A DNA stretch of 6,230 nt, taken from the NCBI GenBank assembly GCA_947629065.1, contig CANRCH010000100.1, positions 1 through 6,230 on the forward strand. The letters run 5' to 3'. Origin of the DNA: an uncultured Aliarcobacter sp. (GTDB lineage Bacteria; Campylobacterota; Campylobacteria; Campylobacterales; Arcobacteraceae). The notes below the pieces were generated by a model. The model saw nothing but the letters and a program-made list of their open reading frames with translations. It searched no databases and was not told the origin of the DNA. Below, piece after piece: positions 1-5,084 of the stretch (position 1 is its first letter; the number at the start of each line of letters is the position of its first letter). The position numbers were made by a program, and so were the translations under genes.

Positions 1-2346
1 CATGCTAGTAAATTTGTAGATATTCAAAGAGATGAGTTTAAAGCTCTTGGTGTAATAGCAGATTGGGAAAATCCTTATTTAACAATGGATTTTAGATTTG
101 AAGCAAATATATATAGAGAACTTTGTGCAATTGCTAAACAAGGGCTTTTAGTACAAAGAAGCAAACCAGTTTATTGGTCATGGGCAGCTCAAACAGCCTT
201 AGCTGAAGCAGAAGTTGAGTATGAAGATAAAGTTTCACCATCAATTTATGTTGCATTTAAACTACAAGATATGGATGCGAGTGTTATTATATGGACTACA
301 ACTCCTTGGACACTTCCAGCAAACCAAGCAATTGCACTAAATCCTGAAGAGGAGTATGTATTAACAAGTGATAAATTTATAGTGGCAAAAAAACTATATA
401 ACTCTTTAATAGAAGATGAAGTAATTTCTGGAAAAATAGAAAAAACTATAGATATAAAAGAGTTAGAGTTAAAAAAAGCTACAAATCCACTAAATGACAG
501 AGATTCTGTAATAGTATTTGGTGAACACGTTGAAATGAGTGCTGGAACAGGTGCTGTTCACACAGCTCCTGGACACGGGGAAGATGACTATAAAGTGTGT
601 TTAAAATATGGTATTGAAGTAATTATGCCTGTTGATGCTTTTGGAAAATATGATGAAACAATAATTAGAGAAAAACTTTTTAAAGATTGTGATAAATATC
701 TAGGAGTACTAGTTCACAAAGCAAATGATATGGTTTTAGAAGATTTAGGAAATTCACTACTAAAAAGAACTGATATAAAACACTCATATCCACACTGTTG
801 GAGAACTCACACACCAATTATTTTTAGGGCTACAAAACAGTGGTTTATATCTATAGATGATAAATATGGAAACAAAAACAAAACTCTAAGAGAAAATTCA
901 CTTGAAGTTGTAGAAAATCTTAAATTTTATCCAGAGTGGGGAAGAAATAGATTAAAAGCAATGCTTGATGGAAGACCTGATTGGTGTATAAGTAGGCAAA
1001 GAGATTGGGGAGTTCCAATTGCATTTTTTAGAAACAAAAAAACAGATGAGATAATTTTTGATGAAAAAGTATTGAACTTTACAGCTATGATTTTTGAACA
1101 AAAAGGTTGTGATGCTTGGTATGATATGGAAATTAAAGATTTGTTATATCCTGGAAGTGGATTAAACCCTGATGATTTAGAGAAAACTTTAGATATTTTA
1201 GATGTTTGGTTTGATAGTGGAAGTACACAAAATGCAGTTTTAAGAAGTGGAAACTATGATGCAGGAACATTCCCTGCTGATATGTACCTTGAAGGAAGTG
1301 ACCAACACAGAGGTTGGTTCCAATCTTCACTTTTAACAACTCTTGCAAGTAGCGAAGTTGCACCTTATAAATCGATTTTAACTCACGGATTCACTGTAGA
1401 TGAAAAAGGTGAAAAAATGAGTAAGAGTAAAGGAAATGTTGTAGCTCCTGACAAAGTTTTAAAACAGTATGGAAGTGAGATTTTAAGACTTTGGGTTGCT
1501 ATGAGTGATTATCAAAGTGATTTAAAAATCTCTGATAATATCTTAAAACAAAATGCAGAACTTTATAGAAAAATAAGAAACACAGCAAGATTTTTACTAG
1601 CAAATATTGATGGACTTGAAGAAATTGTTGATGTTTCAAAAATGGGAGTTTTAGATAAATGGATACTTGCAAAAGCAAAAAGAGTATTTGATGAGATTGA
1701 AGATAGCTTCAAAGTTTATGAGTTTTCAAAAGGTTTAAACAAATTAAACAACTTCTTAGTAGCTGATTTAAGTGGTGTTTATCTTGATGTTTGTAAAGAT
1801 AGATTATATTGTGATGAAAAAAATGATATTCACAGAGTTGCATCACAAAGTGCTATGGCAATGATAGCAAAAAAATTAATAGGAACACTTGCTTGTATCT
1901 TAACATATACAATGGATGAGTTACTAGATTTTGCACCAGCTATTATAAAAGGTAGTGCAAATGATATTTTTGATTTTGCAAGATTTGAGTTACCAGAGAT
2001 TAAATCAGATATTAATGATGAACTATTTATAGAAGCAAAAGAGAAATTCTCTGAAATTAAAGATAGTTTAAGTAAAGAAAAGATAATTAAATCTACACTA
2101 GAGTTAGAAATATATACTGATTGTAATGAGTTCCTAGCTTTAGATGAGGTTGAAAGTAGTGATTGGTTTTTAGTAAGTAAACTCTCTAATAGTTTATCTA
2201 CAACGCAAGAACTTGCAAGTTTTAGTGTAGAAAATAGTAATTTTAAAGTATTTAAAGCAAGTGCTTGTAAATGTCCAAGATGTTGGAAATTTACATCAAA
2301 CAGCGAAGAAGAACTTTGTTCTAGATGTAGTGAAGTAGTAAACTAA
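1..2346 (+). CDS. ileS: Isoleucyl-tRNA synthetase, 5'-truncated by window edge
   Basis: Class I aminoacyl-tRNA synthetase that charges tRNA-Ile with isoleucine in the cytoplasm and edits mischarged valine. Frame 1 is open from base 1, so the ATG at 85 is internal and not the start; about 130-135 N-terminal residues, including the HIGH motif, lie outside the window (estimated by mental comparison with E. coli IleS). Visible signatures in order: the CP1 editing-domain segments WTTTPWTLP (nt 292-318) and GTGAVHTAPGHGEDDY (544-591), WCISRQRDWGVPI (982-1020), DVWFDSGST (1201-1227), GSDQHRGWF (1294-1320), and the catalytic KMSKS loop (1414-1428). A helical anticodon-binding region follows. The C-terminus carries a CxxC...CxxC zinc knuckle (Cys codons at 2272, 2281, 2317, 2326), and the protein stops five residues after it. 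All of this is normal for bacterial IleS; no frameshift was seen. The stop codon TAA overlaps the ATG of the next small gene. Confidence 0.98.
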   Translation, partial: HASKFVDIQRDEFKALGVIADWENPYLTMDFRFEANIYRELCAIAKQGLLVQRSKPVYWSWAAQTALAEAEVEYEDKVSPSIYVAFKLQDMDASVIIWTTTPWTLPANQAIALNPEEEYVLTSDKFIVAKKLYNSLIEDEVISGKIEKTIDIKELELKKATNPLNDRDSVIVFGEHVEMSAGTGAVHTAPGHGEDDYKVCLKYGIEVIMPVDAFGKYDETIIREKLFKDCDKYLGVLVHKANDMVLEDLGNSLLKRTDIKHSYPHCWRTHTPIIFRATKQWFISIDDKYGNKNKTLRENSLEVVENLKFYPEWGRNRLKAMLDGRPDWCISRQRDWGVPIAFFRNKKTDEIIFDEKVLNFTAMIFEQKGCDAWYDMEIKDLLYPGSGLNPDDLEKTLDILDVWFDSGSTQNAVLRSGNYDAGTFPADMYLEGSDQHRGWFQSSLLTTLASSEVAPYKSILTHGFTVDEKGEKMSKSKGNVVAPDKVLKQYGSEILRLWVAMSDYQSDLKISDNILKQNAELYRKIRNTARFLLANIDGLEEIVDVSKMGVLDKWILAKAKRVFDEIEDSFKVYEFSKGLNKLNNFLVADLSGVYLDVCKDRLYCDEKNDIHRVASQSAMAMIAKKLIGTLACILTYTMDELLDFAPAIIKGSANDIFDFARFELPEIKSDINDELFIEAKEKFSEIKDSLSKEKIIKSTLELEIYTDCNEFLALDEVESSDWFLVSKLSNSLSTTQELASFSVENSNFKVFKASACKCPRCWKFTSNSEEELCSRCSEVVN

Positions 2347-2456
2347 TGTTTGAAGAGGAAGTTACACTTACTTTTATATTTCAAACAATAGCAGTAATTT
2401 TACTATTTACTGCTATTGGAATATATTTTGTAAAAAAATATGAAAAGAAGAGGTAA
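2346..2456 (+). CDS. Small single-span membrane protein, 36 aa
   Basis: The family is not recognised. The ATG shares its A with the ileS stop (TAATG), a typical translational-coupling junction; only a weak GAAG (2332-2335) lies upstream, so it probably depends on ribosomes finishing ileS. The peptide has an acidic N-terminus (MFEEE), one hydrophobic stretch at about residues 9-29 (including IAVILLF and AIGIYFV), and a basic C-terminus (KKYEKKR). By the positive-inside rule this predicts an N-out, C-in inner-membrane peptide. Its last codons (AAG AAG AGG) also form the ribosome binding site of the following NifU-like gene, and the middle of the frame contains a perfect 12-bp hairpin. From memory, small putative membrane ORFs occur after ileS in Campylobacter, but that was not checked. 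The alternative is that this is a leader or spacer whose value is RNA structure rather than peptide. The start, span and charge pattern favour a real gene. Confidence 0.62.
   Translation: MFEEEVTLTFIFQTIAVILLFTAIGIYFVKKYEKKR
2386..2418 (+). repeat. Perfect 12-bp inverted repeat (RNA hairpin) inside the small gene
   Basis: CAATAGCAGTAA at 2386-2397 is the exact reverse complement of TTACTGCTATTG at 2407-2418, with a 9-nt loop (TTTTACTAT). The stem has four G-C pairs. What follows (GAATATATTTTG) is not a T-run, so it is not a canonical intrinsic terminator. It lies in the membrane-span codons of the 36-aa gene, about 45 nt before the NifU-like start codon. Possible roles are an mRNA stability or processing element, or a weak terminator or attenuator between ileS and the downstream genes. 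The repeat is seen directly; the role is inference. Confidence 0.7.
2447..2453 (+). promoter_or_regulatory. Ribosome binding site of the NifU-like gene, embedded in upstream coding sequence
   Basis: GAAGAGG lies 9 nt before the ATG at 2463 and forms the last codons of the 36-aa membrane gene, immediately before that gene's TAA. Ribosomes finishing the small gene would pass over or stop on this site, so the two could be translationally linked. It also fixes the NifU-like start at 2463. Confidence 0.75.
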
Positions 2457-2462
2457 AAAATT

Positions 2463-2741
2463 ATGTTTCCATTTAGTGATGAAGATTTACAAGAACCTGT
2501 AAGTCATATAATAAAAACAAAAATAGCTCCAGCAATTGCAAGTGATGGAGGTAATATCGTACTATTACAAATAAAAGATTCAAAAGTATATATCCAGCTT
2601 CAAGGTGCATGTGTTGGCTGTAGTGCAAGTGGAAGTACACTTAAATTTCTAGTTGAAAAACAGTTGAAAAGTGCAATCCACCCTGATTTACAAATAGTAA
2701 ATGTACCAGTTGGAATGGAAAATAGACTAGGAGAGTTGTAA
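2463..2741 (+). CDS. NifU-like (Nfu-type) Fe-S cluster protein, 92 aa
   Basis: A stand-alone NifU C-terminal domain. These cytoplasmic proteins bind a [4Fe-4S] cluster, usually at a dimer interface, and deliver it to target enzymes. Visible hallmarks are IAPAIASDGGNI at residues 21-32 and the cluster-binding CxxC in GACVGCSAS (Cys50, Cys53), followed by a helix that starts near TLKFLVEKQL. There is no N-terminal IscU-like scaffold or central ferredoxin-like domain, so it is a short carrier rather than full-length NifU. The length is normal for this type. The ATG at 2463 is preceded by GAAGAGG at 9 nt. It sits directly upstream of the TPR-like gene and murE; from memory the same order (NifU-like, hypothetical, murE) occurs in Campylobacter jejuni and Helicobacter pylori, which supports assignment to Campylobacterota. 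The client proteins cannot be read from the sequence. Confidence 0.93.
   Translation: MFPFSDEDLQEPVSHIIKTKIAPAIASDGGNIVLLQIKDSKVYIQLQGACVGCSASGSTLKFLVEKQLKSAIHPDLQIVNVPVGMENRLGEL
2729..2735 (+). promoter_or_regulatory. Strong ribosome binding site that fixes a TTG start
   Basis: AGGAGAG sits 6 nt before the TTG at 2742, inside the 3' end of the NifU-like gene. It is one of the best Shine-Dalgarno matches in the window. No ATG or GTG occurs in that frame until well into the protein, so this site strongly supports TTG as the start of the TPR-like gene. Confidence 0.8.
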
Positions 2742-3338
2742 TTGATAAACAAAAATCGATTATTAAATGAGGCAAATTCACTTTTTACACAAAGAAAATA
2801 TAAAGAGGCTTTATTTAAATATTCACTTTTGGTTTCAAATTTCCAAGATATAAAAGAGTATAAAATTTATGCTTTGATTTGTGATGTTGCCTTTGAAGAT
2901 GAACAAAAAGCAATGGCACTATTTGACTATTTTACAGTTTTAAAAGAGGAAAATCTTGAAGAAGCTATAAAATATGTTGAAGATGTTGTTGAAGCATTTG
3001 ATGGCAATATTGAAAAAATGATGAATCTTTTAAAAGAGTTTAATGATATAAGTATAGAGAGTCTTGAAGCTATAAATTATAAAGATTTTAAAAGAATTGT
3101 AGAACAAAGAGGCTCTTTTAAACTAGCTTTTGAAGATATTATGTTCTCAACAAAAGTTGCAATTGATACAAAAGATGATTTTTATGATTTTGTAAATAAG
3201 CTAATTGATAATAATTTTAATACAATAGCATATAGTTATCTTGATGGTTTTCATGAATATTTTATTTATGATAAAAAAATAGCAGAACTTTATAAAAAAT
3301 TAGAAGAGAAAAGCCTTGAAATTAATAATAAACAATAA
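2742..3338 (+). CDS. Uncharacterised TPR-like helical protein, 198 aa
   Basis: The function is not known. The protein is predicted to be almost entirely helical and acidic, with no signal peptide, membrane span or Cys-rich motif, so it is probably cytoplasmic. Residues 4-37 (around NEANSLFTQRKYKEALFKY) match the TPR pattern of small residue, Leu/Phe, Tyr and Ala at the expected spacing. The next region (about 38-105) may hold further degenerate helical repeats. The C-terminal 22 residues are Lys/Glu-rich and could form a short coiled coil. Translation begins at a TTG that directly abuts the NifU-like stop (TAATTG), with AGGAGAG upstream, and the 3' end overlaps murE by 23 nt. From memory, a protein of similar size holds this position in other Campylobacterota, so the gene order looks conserved. 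A role as adaptor or protein-interaction factor is inference only. Confidence 0.85.
   Translation: MINKNRLLNEANSLFTQRKYKEALFKYSLLVSNFQDIKEYKIYALICDVAFEDEQKAMALFDYFTVLKEENLEEAIKYVEDVVEAFDGNIEKMMNLLKEFNDISIESLEAINYKDFKRIVEQRGSFKLAFEDIMFSTKVAIDTKDDFYDFVNKLIDNNFNTIAYSYLDGFHEYFIYDKKIAELYKKLEEKSLEINNKQ
3302..3309 (+). promoter_or_regulatory. Ribosome binding site supporting the TTG start of murE
   Basis: AGAAGAGA lies 6 nt before the TTG at 3316, within the last codons of the TPR-like gene. In the murE frame no ATG occurs before the P-loop-containing domain (the next Met is around residue 132), so TTG at 3316 is the only sensible start. Confidence 0.7.
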
Positions 3339-4596
3339 AATATTTACAGATAGTACAAAAGAGTTAGATAAAAATAGCTTTTTTGTTCTTTCAAAACAAA
3401 ATGAGAAGTTTTTAGATCAAGCTAGAGCTATTACAAATAATATTATTGAAGATAAATCTTTGAAAGATTTTGTAGATTTTTCTTCAATAAAAATTATAGG
3501 AATTACTGGAACAAATGGTAAAACTACAACAGCAGCAGCAATTTATTCAATCCTACTAGATTTAGGTTATAAAGTTGCACTTCAAGGAACAAGAGGCTTT
3601 TTTATAAATGATAGACAAATAGAAGAGTACTCTTTAACAACTCCAGTTCAACTTGGAAACTTTGTAAATATTCAAAAAGCTATTTTAGAAAAATGTGATT
3701 ATTTTGTAATGGAAGTAAGCTCTCACGCAATTGAACAAAAAAGAGTTGAAGGCTTAGATTTTGCACTTAAAATTCATACAAATATCACTAGAGATCATCT
3801 TGATTATCATAAAACTATAGAAGAGTATATAAATATTAAAAACTCTTTTTTAAGTGATGAGAGTCTAAAACTTATAAATTTAGATGATAAAATTGTAAGA
3901 TTTAATCCTAAAAATGCTTTTACATACTCACTTGATGCAAAAGGTGATTATAAAGTTGATGCATACTCTTTTAAAAAAGCTATGCATATAATTTTCTCAC
4001 ACAAAAACCAAAACTACGATTTTTCAGCACTTATGATGGGTATTTTTAATATCTATAATCTAATGGCTGCAATTAGTGCAGTTCATATTATAACAAATAA
4101 AAATCTTGAAGAAATTTGTGAAACTTTAGAAAATTTTGGGGGTGTTAGTGGAAGAATGGAGATTATAAGTGTTGATCCGCTTGTAATCGTAGATTTTGCA
4201 CATACACCCGATGGAATGGATGAAGTTTTAAAAAGTTTTCCACAAAAAGATATAATTTGTGTTTTTGGAGCAGGTGGAAATAGAGATAGAGAAAAACGAC
4301 CACTTATGGCAAAAATAGCTGCTAGATACTCAAAACATACTATTATAACAAGTGATAATCCAAGATTTGAAGAACCAGAAAAAATCGTAGAGGATATTTT
4401 AGAAGGGTTACCAAAAAATGCTAGTTTTGAAGTAGAACTAAATAGAAAAGAGGCTATAAAAAAAGCACTTTTAAAAGCAGATGAAAATAGTGTAGTTTTA
4501 ATTCTAGGAAAAGGTGATGAAGCAACACAAATAATTTATGACCAAAAACTTCCTTTTAGTGATAAAGAAGAGGTTTTAAAACTTCTTAAAAAGTAA
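3316..4596 (+). CDS. murE: UDP-MurNAc-L-Ala-D-Glu:meso-DAP ligase MurE
   Basis: Cytoplasmic ATP-dependent Mur ligase that adds meso-diaminopimelate to UDP-MurNAc-dipeptide in peptidoglycan synthesis. The 426 residues show the ATP-binding loop GTNGKTTTA (65-73), the UDP-MurNAc-dipeptide site around SLTTP (106-110), EVSSHA (133-138), NITRDHLDYH (156-165), and Lys175 in YINIKNSFL, the likely carbamylated lysine. These are followed by VDFAHTPDG (292-300), GAGGNRDREKRPLM (318-331), and DNPR (347-350). DNPR is the recognised meso-DAP specificity motif, so Lys-type peptidoglycan is unlikely. The protein is short: only about 64 residues precede the P-loop, against roughly 110 in E. coli MurE, so the N-terminal uridine-binding domain is reduced. 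This appears typical of Campylobacterota rather than a truncation, because a good RBS precedes the TTG start. It overlaps the upstream gene by 23 nt, implying coupled translation. Confidence 0.96.
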   Translation: MKLIINNKIFTDSTKELDKNSFFVLSKQNEKFLDQARAITNNIIEDKSLKDFVDFSSIKIIGITGTNGKTTTAAAIYSILLDLGYKVALQGTRGFFINDRQIEEYSLTTPVQLGNFVNIQKAILEKCDYFVMEVSSHAIEQKRVEGLDFALKIHTNITRDHLDYHKTIEEYINIKNSFLSDESLKLINLDDKIVRFNPKNAFTYSLDAKGDYKVDAYSFKKAMHIIFSHKNQNYDFSALMMGIFNIYNLMAAISAVHIITNKNLEEICETLENFGGVSGRMEIISVDPLVIVDFAHTPDGMDEVLKSFPQKDIICVFGAGGNRDREKRPLMAKIAARYSKHTIITSDNPRFEEPEKIVEDILEGLPKNASFEVELNRKEAIKKALLKADENSVVLILGKGDEATQIIYDQKLPFSDKEEVLKLLKK

Positions 4597-4646
4597 AAAT
4601 CAAGAGACAAAACAATAAAATATATTATTTTAAATAGGAGTAAAAA
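4597..4646 (+). promoter_or_regulatory. 50-bp gap with possible promoter and RBS of the DUF3015 gene
   Basis: This is the only gap between genes in the window longer than a few bases. It is almost pure A/T with -10-like hexamers (TAAAAT 4616-4621, TATATT 4621-4626) and no convincing -35, which would fit the weak -35 requirement of sigma-70 promoters in Campylobacterota. A 7-bp all-A/T inverted repeat (4616-4622 with 4626-4632) overlaps these boxes and is too weak to be a terminator. AGGAG at 4636-4640 lies 6 nt before the ATG and is a clear RBS. The promoter is a guess from composition, spacing and the change of gene function; read-through from murE is equally possible. Confidence 0.35.
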
Positions 4647-5084
4647 ATGAAAAAAATTCTTTCAATAGTAGCAGCTTTAGGGTTAGCTAGTTCTTTATAT
4701 GCAAATTCAAACACAGGTTGTGGACTAGGTTCAATTGTTATTAAAAATCAAAATACAACAGTGCTTCAAGTATTAGCTGCAACAACAAATGGAACAACAG
4801 GAAGCCAAACTTTTGGTATTACAAGTGGAACATCAAATTGTGATAAACCAAATAATTTTGTATCAAATGAAAAATTACATAAATTTGTAAATGATAATAT
4901 GGATGAACTTGCAATGGATATTTCAGCAGGTCAAGGTGAAACTTTAAATACACTTGCATCATTAATGAATGTTGAAAATAGTTCAGCATTTAAAGCAAAC
5001 CTACAAGCAAATTTCTCTGAAATTTACTCAAATGACAATGTAACTTCAGCACAAGTAATAGATGCTATTGCTAAATTTGCATAA
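4647..5084 (+). CDS. Secreted DUF3015 family protein, 145 aa
   Basis: A small exported protein of a family without known biochemical function. Residues 1-19 are a classic Sec signal peptide (MKK, hydrophobic core, LYA cleavage site before Asn20), so the mature protein of about 126 residues is periplasmic or secreted; there is no lipobox. The family signature is clear: GCGLGS at 24-29 and a Thr/Gly/Ser-rich block AATTNGTTGSQTFGITSGTS (44-63) ending in Cys65. Cys25 and Cys65 are the only cysteines in the mature chain and probably form a disulphide. The C-terminal half is helical (KLHKFVNDNMDELAMDIS onward). The start is secured by AGGAG at 6 nt. The following DUF4105 gene overlaps its 3' end, and a terminator hairpin begins 12 nt after its stop, suggesting that this gene may be transcribed more strongly than the next. 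An envelope role is inferred from export and context. Confidence 0.93.
   Translation: MKKILSIVAALGLASSLYANSNTGCGLGSIVIKNQNTTVLQVLAATTNGTTGSQTFGITSGTSNCDKPNNFVSNEKLHKFVNDNMDELAMDISAGQGETLNTLASLMNVENSSAFKANLQANFSEIYSNDNVTSAQVIDAIAKFA

Noticed and set aside
85..87. ATG as the start of ileS
   Set aside because: The frame is open to base 1 and the residues before it (around DEFKALGVIADW) match conserved IleS sequence, so the gene begins outside the window.
1133..1363. Minus-strand open frame of 76 codons opposite ileS
   Set aside because: It lies wholly antisense to the conserved catalytic part of IleS, has no RBS and a composition mirroring the sense gene; it is a shadow frame.
2421..2430. TATATT (2422-2427) as a -10 box for a promoter ahead of the NifU-like gene
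   Set aside because: It lies in the codons of the 36-aa gene, has no good -35 at proper spacing, and such hexamers are common by chance at this composition.
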